Origin: Serratia proteamaculans_D
Lineage (GTDB): Bacteria; Pseudomonadota; Gammaproteobacteria; Enterobacterales; Enterobacteriaceae
Direction: 5' to 3' (one strand)
NCBI RefSeq assembly: GCF_049959315.1
Contig: NZ_CP188201.1
DNA: 64,000 nucleotides
Position numbers and translations under genes: made by a program
Shown: positions 34,857 through 43,903 of the stretch, piece by piece
Layout of the letters: each line of letters begins with the position of its first letter
Position numbering within the stretch: position 1 is the stretch's first letter
The notes under the pieces: model-generated
Database searches by the model: none
Seen by the model: the letters and a program-made list of their open reading frames with translations, nothing else
Told to the model about the DNA's origin: nothing

Positions 34857-35600
34857 TTACAGCGTCGCTGCAACTTCGTCGGAGATCTCACCGTTGTGGT
34901 AAACCTCCTGCACGTCGTCACAGTCTTCCAGCATGTCAATCAGGCGCAACAGCTTAGGCGCGGTTTCCTCATCCATATCGGCCTTGGTCGATGGGATCAT
35001 GGAAACTTCTGCCGAGTCGGCGGTAAAACCGGCAGCGGTCAGGGCATCTTTCACTTCGCCGAGGTTTTCCCAGGCGGTGAATACGTCGATCACACCGTCG
35101 TCGTAGCTGACGATATCTTCGGCACCGGCTTCCAGCGCCGCTTCCATCACCACGTCTTCATCCAGGCCCGGTGCGTAAGTGATGACGCCCTTCTTGGTGA
35201 ACAGGTAAGCCACGGAGCCGTCGGTACCCAGGTTACCGCCACATTTGGTGAAGGCATGACGCACTTCGGCCACGGTACGGTTACGGTTATCACTCAGGCA
35301 TTCGATCATGACGGCAGTGCCGCCCGGGCCGTAGCCTTCATAAATGATGGTTTCCATGTTGGAATCATCATCACCGCCCACGCCGCGCGCGATGGCACGG
35401 TTCAGGGTGTCGCGCGTCATGTTGTTGGACAGCGCCTTGTCGATCGCCGCACGCAGACGCGGGTTAGCCCCCGGATCGCCACCGCCCAGTTTCGCGGCGG
35501 TCACCAGCTCGCGAATAATTTTGGTGAAAATTTTACCGCGCTTGGAATCCTGCGCTGCCTTGCGGTGCTTGGTGTTGGCCCACTTACTATGACCTGCCAT
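34857..35600 (-). CDS. yebC: YebC/PmpR family protein
   Basis: A 247-residue conserved protein (MAGHSKWANTKHRKAAQDSKRGKIFTKI, as pieces, is the family N terminus). Members were annotated as transcriptional regulators. More recent work on the family in bacteria and mitochondria (TACO1) points to relief of ribosome stalling at polyproline and related stretches. Which role applies here is not decided by sequence. It sits between nudB and ruvC as in E. coli. Confidence 0.96.
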   Translation of the reverse strand: MAGHSKWANTKHRKAAQDSKRGKIFTKIIRELVTAAKLGGGDPGANPRLRAAIDKALSNNMTRDTLNRAIARGVGGDDDSNMETIIYEGYGPGGTAVMIECLSDNRNRTVAEVRHAFTKCGGNLGTDGSVAYLFTKKGVITYAPGLDEDVVMEAALEAGAEDIVSYDDGVIDVFTAWENLGEVKDALTAAGFTADSAEVSMIPSTKADMDEETAPKLLRLIDMLEDCDDVQEVYHNGEISDEVAATL

Positions 35601-35618
35601 AAAAAATCTCCGAAAAAA

Positions 35619-36065
35619 TTACTGGACTGAATTAATCACAAACTCTTCAATCGCCTGCTGATTGCTCCAGGACTTGGTCAACTTCACGGCCTGCGCCGCC
35701 TCAAGCCACTGGTAGGCGTGATGTTCGGTAATCACCGGATCGCGCTCTTCAGGCAAAGCCAGACAGAACCAATGCTCTTTATTGCGCGTGGTTCCCGGGG
35801 CATAGCGATGTCGCAAATGGACAAAGAGTTCAAACTCCACACAGCGCTGGCAATCGAACAACGGCAGATTCTCTGCTTCGATATCGATGCCGACTTCTTC
35901 CATGACCTCACGCCGGGCGGCATGCGGCGGCGACTCATCTTCCTCCAGGCTGCCGGTCACCGACTGCCAGAACTCGGTATCATCGCGCCGCTGTAACATC
36001 AGCACCCGGCCACTGGAGATGGCATAAATCACTACCAGAATAGACTCGGGTCGCTTGTAGTTCAT
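35619..36065 (-). CDS. nudB: Dihydroneopterin triphosphate diphosphatase NudB
   Basis: A 148-residue Nudix hydrolase that removes pyrophosphate from dihydroneopterin triphosphate, the second step of folate synthesis; it also acts on dATP. The Nudix box is GSLEEDESPPHAARREVMEEVGID. The start is ATG at 36065, which overlaps the aspS stop codon by one base (TGATG); a GTG one codon earlier is also in frame. This coupling indicates an aspS-nudB-yebC transcript. Confidence 0.93.
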   Translation of the reverse strand: MNYKRPESILVVIYAISSGRVLMLQRRDDTEFWQSVTGSLEEDESPPHAARREVMEEVGIDIEAENLPLFDCQRCVEFELFVHLRHRYAPGTTRNKEHWFCLALPEERDPVITEHHAYQWLEAAQAVKLTKSWSNQQAIEEFVINSVQ

Positions 36066-37846
36066 CACTCGCTCTCTTGTTCAGAGGCTTTCTTCACCAC
36101 ACAAATGCCCAGCTCCTGCAACGATGCCGGGTTGGCAAAGCTCGGTGCTTCGGTCATCAGACAGGCCGCCGCGGTGGTTTTCGGGAAGGCGATGACGTCA
36201 CGAATGTTATCGGTACCGGTCAGCAGCATTACCAGACGATCCAGGCCGAAAGCCAGGCCGGCGTGTGGCGGCGTGCCGTACTTCAGCGCGTCCAGCAGGA
36301 AGCCAAACTTCTCGCGCTGTTCGTGCTCGTTAATGCCGAGGATGCTAAATACCGTCTGCTGCATTTCGCTGCGGTGAATACGCACCGAACCGCCGCCCAC
36401 TTCATAGCCATTGATAACCATGTCGTAAGCGTTGGCAATGGCCGCGGTTGGCGTGGTAGCCAGCTCTTCCGGGCTCATGTCGCGCGGTGCGGTGAACGGG
36501 TGGTGCATCGCTGCCAGGCCGCCCTCGCCGTCTTCTTCGAACATTGGGAAGTCAACTACCCACAGCGGTGCCCAGCTGTCCAGTTTAGTCAGTTCCAGAT
36601 CGCGGCCCAGCTTCAGACGCAGTGCGCCCATCGCATCGGTCACAATCTTGAAGCTGTCGGCGCCGAAGAACAGAATGTCGCCTGACTGCGCGTTAGTGCG
36701 CGCCAGGATCGCTTCCAGCACTTCTGCGCTGAGGAATTTGGCGATCGGGCTCTGTACGCCTTCCATGCCAGCCGCACGGTCATTGACCTTCAGCCAGGCC
36801 AGACCTTTGGCGCCATAGATGTTAACGAAAGCGCCGTACTCGTCGATCAGTTTACGAGTCAGCTGCGCGCCGCCCGGAACGCAAATCGCAGCTACGCGGC
36901 CTTTGGCATCGTTAGCCGGGCCGGAGAACACTTTGAACTCGACGTCTTTCACCAGATCGGCAACGTCCACCAGTTCCAGCGGGTTACGCAGGTCCGGTTT
37001 GTCCGAGCCGTAGCGACGCATCGCTTCTTCGAAGGTCATGATCGGGAAATTACCCAGATCTACGTTCTTCACGTCCAGCCACAGTTCACGCGCCAGTTTC
37101 TCCATCACTTCACGCACCTGTTCGGCGGTCATGAAAGAGGTTTCCACGTCGATCTGGGTAAATTCAGGCTGACGGTCAGCACGCAGGTCTTCGTCGCGGA
37201 AGCATTTAACGATTTGATAGTAGCGATCGAAACCGGACATCATCAGCAACTGCTTGAAAAGCTGTGGTGACTGCGGCAACGCATAGAATTTGCCTTTATG
37301 TACGCGGCTCGGCACCAGGTAGTCACGGGCGCCTTCCGGCGTGGCTTTGGTCAACATCGGCGTTTCGATATCGAGGAAGCCGTGGCTGTCCATAAAGCGG
37401 CGCACAAAGCTGGTGATTTTGGCGCGGGTTTTCAGGCGGTCGGCCATTTCCGGACGACGCAGATCCAGGTAGCGATATTTCAGGCGCGCTTCTTCGCTGT
37501 TGACTTGGTTGGAGTCCAGCGGCAGAGGCTCGGAGCGGTTGATGATCTCCAGAGCGTGGGCGAACACTTCCACTTCGCCGGTGGCCATATCTTTATTGAT
37601 CTGGCTGTCCGGACGGGCACGAACGGTGCCGACGATCTGGATGCAGAATTCATTACGCAGGTCATACGCCTTATCGAACGCGGCCTTCTGGTCCGGATCG
37701 AAAAACACCTGCACGATGCCTTCGCGGTCGCGCATATCAATAAAGATCAGGCCGCCCAGATCGCGACGACGGTTGACCCAACCACACAAAGTGACTTCCT
37801 GGCCCACGTGAGACAGATTCAACTGCCCGCAATATTCAGTACGCAT
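36065..37846 (-). CDS. aspS: Aspartate-tRNA ligase
   Basis: A class IIb aminoacyl-tRNA synthetase of 593 residues. The N-terminal OB-fold anticodon domain (about 1-105) is followed by motif 2 (FRDEDLRADRQPEFTQID), a GAD insertion domain of the bacterial type, and motif 3 (GLAFGLDRLVMLLTG). It charges tRNA-Asp in the cytosol. It precedes nudB with overlapping stop and start codons. Confidence 0.98.
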   Translation of the reverse strand: MRTEYCGQLNLSHVGQEVTLCGWVNRRRDLGGLIFIDMRDREGIVQVFFDPDQKAAFDKAYDLRNEFCIQIVGTVRARPDSQINKDMATGEVEVFAHALEIINRSEPLPLDSNQVNSEEARLKYRYLDLRRPEMADRLKTRAKITSFVRRFMDSHGFLDIETPMLTKATPEGARDYLVPSRVHKGKFYALPQSPQLFKQLLMMSGFDRYYQIVKCFRDEDLRADRQPEFTQIDVETSFMTAEQVREVMEKLARELWLDVKNVDLGNFPIMTFEEAMRRYGSDKPDLRNPLELVDVADLVKDVEFKVFSGPANDAKGRVAAICVPGGAQLTRKLIDEYGAFVNIYGAKGLAWLKVNDRAAGMEGVQSPIAKFLSAEVLEAILARTNAQSGDILFFGADSFKIVTDAMGALRLKLGRDLELTKLDSWAPLWVVDFPMFEEDGEGGLAAMHHPFTAPRDMSPEELATTPTAAIANAYDMVINGYEVGGGSVRIHRSEMQQTVFSILGINEHEQREKFGFLLDALKYGTPPHAGLAFGLDRLVMLLTGTDNIRDVIAFPKTTAAACLMTEAPSFANPASLQELGICVVKKASEQESE

Positions 37847-37929
37847 ACGCTATCCTTTTGGCTTAAGCCGATGCCGCGCGGGCTTTAGCGCCTGCCACGC
37901 GGCTGTTTTCTGATAATTTCTGATGAACT

Positions 37930-38121
37930 CTACTTATTACCCGGTTTGAAGTCTGTTGCATACCAACCCGTACCCTTTAACTGGAAACCGGTGGACGAAA
38001 TCAGCTTGGTTAACGCGGGCTGCCCACACGCCGGACAATCTGTCAGCGGCGCATCGGAAAATTTTTGCAGTTTCTCTAACCGAAGGCTGCAAGCACCACA
38101 TGCATATTCATAAATCGGCAT
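37930..38121 (-). CDS. FmdB-type zinc-ribbon protein
   Basis: A 63-residue protein with MPIYEYACGACSLRLEK and a second CPACG, so a CxxC...CxxC zinc ribbon of the FmdB / putative regulatory family (MPxYEYxC start). The tail (FQLKGTGWYATDF) is also typical. Role unknown; the family was named for a methylotroph regulator, but most members are uncharacterised. It is 83 bases upstream of aspS on the same strand. I start at MPIYEY; a start 13 codons earlier gives a tail unlike the family. Confidence 0.85.
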   Translation of the reverse strand: MPIYEYACGACSLRLEKLQKFSDAPLTDCPACGQPALTKLISSTGFQLKGTGWYATDFKPGNK

Positions 38122-38362
38122 AGGTCGTCGGAGTAAAGTGTGTTGAAAAAAGGCGATCATTATAAAGGAAATTCATGCGCCAGATAAGTGCGAACACAGC
38201 TTTGTTGCAGCACTAAATGACGTGTTTTTGCCCGAAGTAACACATTGATTAACAAATTTCCCATTAACCCGTGACGCTTTTTTCACGTAGCCTGAATCAA
38301 CCCCTGTTTAGCGCGCCAGCTCACCTGCGCGTATTTTATCCACCTCGTGACGAGATATCCCC

Positions 38363-38941
38363 ATGTTAAAACTTGATGCTAAAACCACGGCCCTGGTATT
38401 GATTGATTTGCAAAACGGTATTCTGCCTTATGCCGGTGGGCCACACAGCGCCGAGAGCGTGGTTGCCCATGGTGCCCAGTTGGCAGCACACTTTCGTTCG
38501 CTGGGTGCGCCGGTTGTTCTGGTGCGCGTCGGCTGGTCAGATTCCTTTGCCGAAGCCCTGAAACAGCCAGTGGACCAACCTTCCCCAGCACCTGCAGGCG
38601 GGTTGCCGGCCAACTGGTGGGAATTCCCCGAGTCGCTGGCGGTTAGCGACAGCGATATCCTGGTGACCAAACGCCAATGGGGCGCATTTTACGGCACCGA
38701 CCTTGAGCTGCAACTGCGTCGCCGCGGCATTAAATCCATCGTGCTGGGGGGCATTGCCACCAACATTGGCGTGGAATCGACCGCCCGTGACGCCTGGGAA
38801 CACGGCTATGAATTGGTGATCGCCGAAGACCTATGCAGCGCACCCAACGCTGAAATGCACCAGTTTGCTTTCAACAACATCTTCCCGCGTCTGGCGCGCG
38901 TACGCAGCACCCGTGAAATTCTTGCCGCCATCGGCGAGTAA
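38363..38941 (+). CDS. yecD: Isochorismatase-family protein YecD (no catalytic Cys)
   Basis: A 192-residue cysteine-hydrolase fold protein matching E. coli YecD. The conserved Asp (LVLIDLQNG) and Lys (VTKRQWGAFYG) of the family triad are present. The usual nucleophile Cys after the cis-peptide is replaced: the block reads GIATNIGVESTARDAW, with Gly where active members have Cys. So classic hydrolase chemistry is unlikely; as I recall, E. coli YecD shares this change. It is followed by yecE. Confidence 0.9.
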   Translation: MLKLDAKTTALVLIDLQNGILPYAGGPHSAESVVAHGAQLAAHFRSLGAPVVLVRVGWSDSFAEALKQPVDQPSPAPAGGLPANWWEFPESLAVSDSDILVTKRQWGAFYGTDLELQLRRRGIKSIVLGGIATNIGVESTARDAWEHGYELVIAEDLCSAPNAEMHQFAFNNIFPRLARVRSTREILAAIGE

Positions 38942-39015
38942 CGTTAAGTTGCAGGGGCGCCGCATACTGCGCCCGCGTTTGACTGTCAGGGATAATTAAG
39001 GAAGATGCCAGCTTG

Positions 39016-39831
39016 ATGTATATCGGACTCCCACAGTGGCAACACCCGGCCTGGAACCGTATCGGGCTGCGCGATCTGGCGGATTACAGCCGCTACTTTA
39101 ACTGCGTGGAAGGCAATACCACCTTCTACGCGTTACCGAAACTGGAAATAGTCCAGCGCTGGCGCGACATGACCACCGATGATTTTCGCTTCTGTTTTAA
39201 ATTTCCCGCCACCATCAGCCATCAGGCCGCACTACGCAACTGTGATGCCGATCTACAGGCCTTTTACCAGTGCCTGAGCCCGGTGCATCAGCGTATTGGT
39301 CAACTGTGGCTGCAATTGCCCGCCGCGTTCGGCCCGGCGGAGTTACCGGCGATGTGGCAATTTTTTGATGCCTTGCCCAAAGAGTTTACCTATGGGGTGG
39401 AAGTACGCCACCCGGCATTCTTTGGCAAGGGGGAAGAAGAACGACTGCTGAATCAGGGGCTGTATCAGCGCGGTATCAACCGGGTGATCCTCGACAGCCG
39501 GCCGGTGCATCACGCCGTGCCCAACAGCGCGGCAGTGCGCGATGCTCAGCAGAAAAAACCCAAACTGCCGGTGCACGCACTGGTCACCGCCAACAATCCA
39601 CTGGTACGTTTTATCGGTGGCGATGTGTTGCAGGATAACCTGCGCTGGTTCGACGCCTGGCAACAGAAACTACCCAGTTGGCAATCTCAGCATCAGCCCT
39701 TTTTGTTTATCCATACGCCGGATAACGGCGATTCCCCGCAACAGGCGCAGAAAATCTGGCAACAGCTTTATCAGGCTATTCCGAATTTACCACCCCCACC
39801 AGACTGGCCCGAGCAGGATGCACTGTTTTGA
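39016..39831 (+). CDS. yecE: DUF72 family protein YecE
   Basis: A 271-residue TIM-barrel-like protein of unknown function, collinear with E. coli YecE (FNCVEGNTTFYALPK, RFCFKFPATISHQAALR, VNRVILDSRPVH-like block). I start at ATG 39016 (MYIGLPQWQH); a TTG one codon earlier is in frame. It lies 74 bases after yecD and is probably co-transcribed. Confidence 0.92.
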   Translation: MYIGLPQWQHPAWNRIGLRDLADYSRYFNCVEGNTTFYALPKLEIVQRWRDMTTDDFRFCFKFPATISHQAALRNCDADLQAFYQCLSPVHQRIGQLWLQLPAAFGPAELPAMWQFFDALPKEFTYGVEVRHPAFFGKGEEERLLNQGLYQRGINRVILDSRPVHHAVPNSAAVRDAQQKKPKLPVHALVTANNPLVRFIGGDVLQDNLRWFDAWQQKLPSWQSQHQPFLFIHTPDNGDSPQQAQKIWQQLYQAIPNLPPPPDWPEQDALF

Positions 39832-39933
39832 CCTATTAATCTGACCAATAACATCAGATTTTTCCTCGCGACAGTGAATGCAATGGCGGCTATGATGCTG
39901 GCTGCCAGTTTTGGTTAGGGAATGGAGTTAAAA

Positions 39934-40329
39934 ATGGTAAGCGCGCTTTATGTCGTGCTCGGCGCACTGTTGTTGATCAAACTATCTTATGACGTGGTTA
40001 GGCTAAGGATGCAATACCGTGTCGCTTACGGAGACGGCGGATTTTACGAGCTACAAACCGCCATCCGCGTTCACGGCAATGCCGTAGAATACATTCCTAT
40101 CGCCGCCGTTTTGCTGGTGATCATGGAGATGAACGGCGCTGAAGTGTGGATGATCCATATTTGTGGCCTGATGTTGATGGCCGGCCGTCTGGTGCATTAT
40201 TACGGTTTACGCAATCGTGAAGTCCGCTGGCGTCGTTCCGGCATGACAGCCACCTACCTTTCGTTGGTGTTAATGGTGCTAGCCAATATTTTCTATCTGC
40301 CGTGGGATATTATTTTCAGCCTTGATTGA
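39934..40329 (+). CDS. yecN: MAPEG family membrane protein YecN
   Basis: A 131-residue integral membrane protein with four hydrophobic helices, of the MAPEG group that includes glutathione-dependent membrane transferases. The block RVHGNAVEYIPIA is characteristic. Enzymatic role in bacteria is not established. I start at MVSALYVV with GGAG 6 bases upstream; an ATG four codons earlier overlaps that site. It is upstream of cmoAB as in E. coli. Confidence 0.92.
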   Translation: MVSALYVVLGALLLIKLSYDVVRLRMQYRVAYGDGGFYELQTAIRVHGNAVEYIPIAAVLLVIMEMNGAEVWMIHICGLMLMAGRLVHYYGLRNREVRWRRSGMTATYLSLVLMVLANIFYLPWDIIFSLD

Positions 40330-40343
40330 TCCCCGCACCACCT

Positions 40344-40362
40344 CAGGCGGTTACGCCGCCTG
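40344..40362 (+). terminator. Hairpin downstream of yecN
   Basis: CAGGCGG pairs with CCGCCTG around TTACG, 15 bases past the yecN stop codon. The following sequence is pyrimidine-rich but has no real T-run, so termination is uncertain. Confidence 0.4.
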
Positions 40363-40431
40363 CTTCCGCTGCTCTTTCTTGCCATTTTCTGTTAGCATAT
40401 GCGCCTTCGAATTCTGAACTGATTTGCCGCC

Positions 40432-41175
40432 ATGCCAAACCGCGATACTCTTTTTTCTGCCCCAATCGCCAAACTGGGCGACTGGACCTTCGACGAACGC
40501 GTCGCTGAAGTGTTCCCTGACATGATCCAGCGTTCCGTTCCCGGCTATTCCAATATCATTTCGATGATTGGCATGCTGGCCGAACGTTTCGTTAAGCCAG
40601 GCAGCCAGGTGTATGACCTCGGCTGTTCACTGGGCGCCGCAACGCTGTCGATGCGAAGGAATATCAAGGTTACGGGTTGTAACATCATTGCCGTCGACAA
40701 TTCCCCGGCGATGGTGGAACGCTGCCGCCGCCATATTGACGCCTTCCGCGCCGACACCCCGGTAGAAGTGATTGAGGCTGATATTCTCGATATCAAAATC
40801 GAAAACGCCTCAATGGTGGTGCTGAACTTCACCCTGCAATTCCTGGAGCCGGCCGACCGGCTGCGCCTGCTGGAGCAGGTTTATCGCGGGCTGCGTCCGG
40901 GCGGTGCACTGGTGTTGTCGGAGAAATTCAGTTTTGAAGATGCCGACGTCGGCGAGTTGCTGTTCAACATGCACCACGATTTTAAACGCGCCAACGGCTA
41001 CAGCGAACTGGAAATCAGCCAGAAGCGCAGCATGCTGGAAAACGTCATGCTGACCGACTCCGTAGACGCCCACAAAACGCGTTTGAAGCAGGCCGGTTTT
41101 GAACATGCCGAAGTCTGGTTCCAGTGCTTTAACTTCGGTTCACTGATCGCCCTGAAGTCGGGGGCAGCAGCATGA
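40432..41175 (+). CDS. cmoA: Carboxy-S-adenosyl-L-methionine synthase CmoA
   Basis: A 247-residue class I methyltransferase-fold enzyme that makes carboxy-SAM from SAM and prephenate. The SAM-binding motif is VYDLGCSLGAATLS, and the block ASMVVLNFTLQFLEP follows; length and sequence match E. coli CmoA throughout. Its product is used by CmoB to modify wobble uridine 34 to cmo5U. It overlaps cmoB by 4 bases. Confidence 0.97.
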   Translation: MPNRDTLFSAPIAKLGDWTFDERVAEVFPDMIQRSVPGYSNIISMIGMLAERFVKPGSQVYDLGCSLGAATLSMRRNIKVTGCNIIAVDNSPAMVERCRRHIDAFRADTPVEVIEADILDIKIENASMVVLNFTLQFLEPADRLRLLEQVYRGLRPGGALVLSEKFSFEDADVGELLFNMHHDFKRANGYSELEISQKRSMLENVMLTDSVDAHKTRLKQAGFEHAEVWFQCFNFGSLIALKSGAAA

Positions 41176-42143
41176 TTGAGTTTGGTGATTTTTATCAACG
41201 CATCGCAAAAGGCAACCTCAGCCACTGGCTCGATACCCTGCCCGCGCAGCTTAGCGCCTGGCAGCGTGAGTCGCTGCACGGCAAGTTCAAACAGTGGTTT
41301 AATTCGGTTGAACACCTGCCGGCACTGACGCCGACCCGTCTGGATTTACTGGACGGCGTGCGTGCCGAAATGGACACCCCTCTGTCACCAGGTCAGTTGG
41401 AAGGCATCGAAAAGATGCTGCGCACCATGATGCCGTGGCGCAAAGGGCCGTTCTCGCTGTATGGCATCGATATCGACACCGAATGGCATTCCGACTGGAA
41501 ATGGGATCGCGTTTTACCGCACATTTCACCGCTGGCCGGTCGCACCATTCTTGATGTCGGCTGCGGCAGTGGTTATCACCTGTGGCGCATGCTTGGCGCT
41601 GGGGCACATCTGGCGGTCGGCATCGACCCGATGCAGCTGTTCCTGTGTCAGTTCGAAGCAGTGCGTAAACTGTTGGGCGGCGATCAGCGTGCTCATCTGT
41701 TGCCGCTCGGTATTGAACAACTGCCGGAACTGGCCGCCTTCGATACGGTATTTTCGATGGGCGTGCTGTATCACCGCCGCTCGCCGCTGGATCACCTCTA
41801 CCAGTTGAAAAACCAATTGGTTAACGAAGGTGAACTGGTATTGGAAACGCTGGTGATAGAAGGCGATCGCAATCAGGTCTTGGTGCCTGGCGATCGCTAC
41901 GCGCAAATGCGTAACGTCTATTTTATTCCGTCTGCCGAAGCGCTGAAGTGCTGGCTGGAGAAGTGCGGTTTCGTCGACGTGAAAATCGCCGATATGTGTG
42001 TGACCAGCACGGAAGAACAACGCCGCACCGACTGGATGACCAGCGAATCACTGGCCGAGTTCCTCGATCCTGACGATCCGGGTAAAACCATCGAAGGCTA
42101 CCCTGCTCCGCTGCGTGCCGTATTGGTGGCGAAAAAGCCTTAA
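41172..42143 (+). CDS. cmoB: tRNA U34 carboxymethyltransferase CmoB
   Basis: A 323-residue methyltransferase-fold enzyme that transfers a carboxymethyl group from carboxy-SAM to 5-hydroxyuridine at position 34 of tRNAs. The cofactor motif is ILDVGCGSGYHLWRMLG. It starts in the ATGA overlap with cmoA, so the two are translationally coupled. After it, a hairpin (42155-42178) and the acyltransferase insert begin. Confidence 0.97.
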   Translation: MIEFGDFYQRIAKGNLSHWLDTLPAQLSAWQRESLHGKFKQWFNSVEHLPALTPTRLDLLDGVRAEMDTPLSPGQLEGIEKMLRTMMPWRKGPFSLYGIDIDTEWHSDWKWDRVLPHISPLAGRTILDVGCGSGYHLWRMLGAGAHLAVGIDPMQLFLCQFEAVRKLLGGDQRAHLLPLGIEQLPELAAFDTVFSMGVLYHRRSPLDHLYQLKNQLVNEGELVLETLVIEGDRNQVLVPGDRYAQMRNVYFIPSAEALKCWLEKCGFVDVKIADMCVTSTEEQRRTDWMTSESLAEFLDPDDPGKTIEGYPAPLRAVLVAKKP

Positions 42144-42154
42144 TCATTCTTATT

Positions 42155-42178
42155 CAGGGTTTGGCATACCAGACCCTG
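42155..42178 (+). terminator. Hairpin downstream of cmoB
   Basis: CAGGGTTTGG pairs with CCAGACCCTG (one G:U) around CATA, 11 bases after the cmoB stop codon. No T-run follows. It probably marks the end of the cmoAB transcript. Confidence 0.55.
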
Positions 42179-42644
42179 TATCTCTCCCAGAAGTGCGTTC
42201 TCTTCATGAACCATACCCACATTTCCATATCATGAGATATTCTCGACAAGTTGGAGAATGAATCTCAATAGTTAAGCCATATCAACCATATATATTTTCC
42301 TTTCTCGCCACATATCCATAGCAACCAGACGGGTATTCCCTTGGCGTAATTCTGATTTTACACCTGCGTATGTTTATTTTATTGACGAAACAAAACAACA
42401 AGAAACAACAACCAATTAAGAATTTTCTTAGAACATTTTAGTTTCAAATGGATAATCAGAAAGATTAAGCTATCTTTGTGATTGTGAGGGCTTTTTATCT
42501 ACATTTGAAAAAAATCATCATGAGCGATGCAAGTATATGGTTAATATCACATAAACAGCATAACGTCACGTTTATAAAAAATGATTTATTTTCTTATAAT
42601 ACAGTATGAATCAACTGAAAACATAAGTTACGGGAATCAATGAT
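42179..42644. other. AT-rich intergenic region before the acyltransferase
   Basis: Some 460 bases, clearly richer in A and T than the surrounding genes. No ORF with a ribosome binding site, no tRNA and no long direct or inverted repeat was found. It probably entered together with the downstream acyltransferase and holds its promoter. Confidence 0.5.
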
Positions 42645-43739
42645 ATGAAAAGGCTAGAGTTCCTAGATTACGGACGCCTGTTTGCCGCGTTAATGGTTGT
42701 TTTTTATCATTATACATTTAATGGTATAAATAATGGAAAAGTTTATTCTATCGACTTAATTACAAGCTTATCAGAAATAACAAAGTATGGCTATTTGGGC
42801 GTCGAGTTGTTTTTTATGATCAGCGGTTATGTAATATTCTATTCTGCTAAAAATAGAAGTGCGGCCAAGTTCGCTACATCTCGTGTAACACGACTCTATC
42901 CTGCCTACTGGTTTGCAATTTTATTTACATCATTCTTTGCTTATTTCCTTGGTGGAGATTCAATGTCGGTAAGTGTTAGTCAACTTCTTGTCAACTTCAC
43001 AATGTTGCAATCAATACTTGGTGTTGAGAATGTTGACGGCGTTTACTGGACTCTGATATTTGAACTTAAATTTTATCTACTGATATTTGCCATGCTTTTA
43101 CTTGGACTCAATAAATACCTGGAGAAGATCATTGTTGCATGGGGAATTATCATAATCGCCTCCTATTTTGTTGGTTTGGAAAACCGCGTATACCTCGGCG
43201 GGTTTTATGGCTTCTTTGTTTCTGGTGCGCTGTTTGCAATGTTAAGGGAGCGCTTTACAATACTCAGACTGTTAGTAATTTCATCCCTGTACGTCATCAG
43301 TACGCTTTACATTGCTAACCGAATTGAAACACCAGGCCTCATCTCCAGCCCTGGCCACTCAGCCTATATCATCACTATGGTAATCACAGTCTTCTATCTG
43401 TTTTTCTTCTTCCAAAATAGTAGCCTGTCAGAAAAATTTAAATTGAAAGGTTCTAAATTGGCGGGTGCTTTAACCTACCCAGTGTATTTAATTCATGCAC
43501 ATTTCGGATATATGATGCTGAATAAATTCGCAACGAATGATAACAAGATACTTGCCTACATAATGATTATAGTAACTGTTTTCCTCATTGCTTCGTTGAT
43601 GCACTTCATTATCGAAAAAAGATTATCCCCCCTCTGGAAGGGCTTGTTCTCCGCGACCATAGAGAAACCAGTAGCCAAAGTTCAAGTTTATGTGAATACA
43701 CTTCTAGCATCTCTGAGTAGAAAAAACAAAATTGCTTAA
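42645..43739 (+). CDS. Acyltransferase 3 family membrane protein (OafA-like)
   Basis: An inner-membrane protein of 364 residues with about ten hydrophobic helices. Family residues are seen: the N-terminal His in VVFYHYTFNG, LGVELFFMISGYVIFYS, and the R-x2-R-x2-P motif in SRVTRLYPAYWFA. Acyltransferase 3 members O-acetylate or otherwise acylate surface sugars such as LPS O-antigen, or other periplasmic targets. The substrate here is unknown. Codon use is AT-rich (many TTA, ATA, AAA, AGA), unlike the neighbours. It sits between cmoB and cutC, where E. coli has torYZ-type genes; lateral gain is likely. A terminator follows at once. Confidence 0.88.
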   Translation: MKRLEFLDYGRLFAALMVVFYHYTFNGINNGKVYSIDLITSLSEITKYGYLGVELFFMISGYVIFYSAKNRSAAKFATSRVTRLYPAYWFAILFTSFFAYFLGGDSMSVSVSQLLVNFTMLQSILGVENVDGVYWTLIFELKFYLLIFAMLLLGLNKYLEKIIVAWGIIIIASYFVGLENRVYLGGFYGFFVSGALFAMLRERFTILRLLVISSLYVISTLYIANRIETPGLISSPGHSAYIITMVITVFYLFFFFQNSSLSEKFKLKGSKLAGALTYPVYLIHAHFGYMMLNKFATNDNKILAYIMIIVTVFLIASLMHFIIEKRLSPLWKGLFSATIEKPVAKVQVYVNTLLASLSRKNKIA

Positions 43740-43753
43740 ATATTTAAATTATC

Positions 43754-43790
43754 AAACTCATCGGCCGATTTTTTCGGCCAATGAGTTTTT
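43754..43790. terminator. Terminator between the acyltransferase and cutC
   Basis: AAACTCATCGGCCGA pairs with TCGGCCAATGAGTTT (one mismatch) around a T-rich loop, followed by TT. The A/T flanks on both sides allow use by both convergent genes. Confidence 0.88.
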
Positions 43791-43903
43791 ATTCTTCCAA
43801 GTTAAAAATTTCCAGGTCCGGTATCCAGAAAGACAGCATGAGTAAAGTCAAACTAAGGACTTTTAATCCAGTCTATTTATTTGATGCTGTTTAGTAGTTC
43901 ATT

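Noticed and set aside
34896..35630. 244-codon frame antisense to yebC
   Set aside because: Covers nearly the whole of yebC in the opposite sense with His/Val-rich content; yebC itself is certain.
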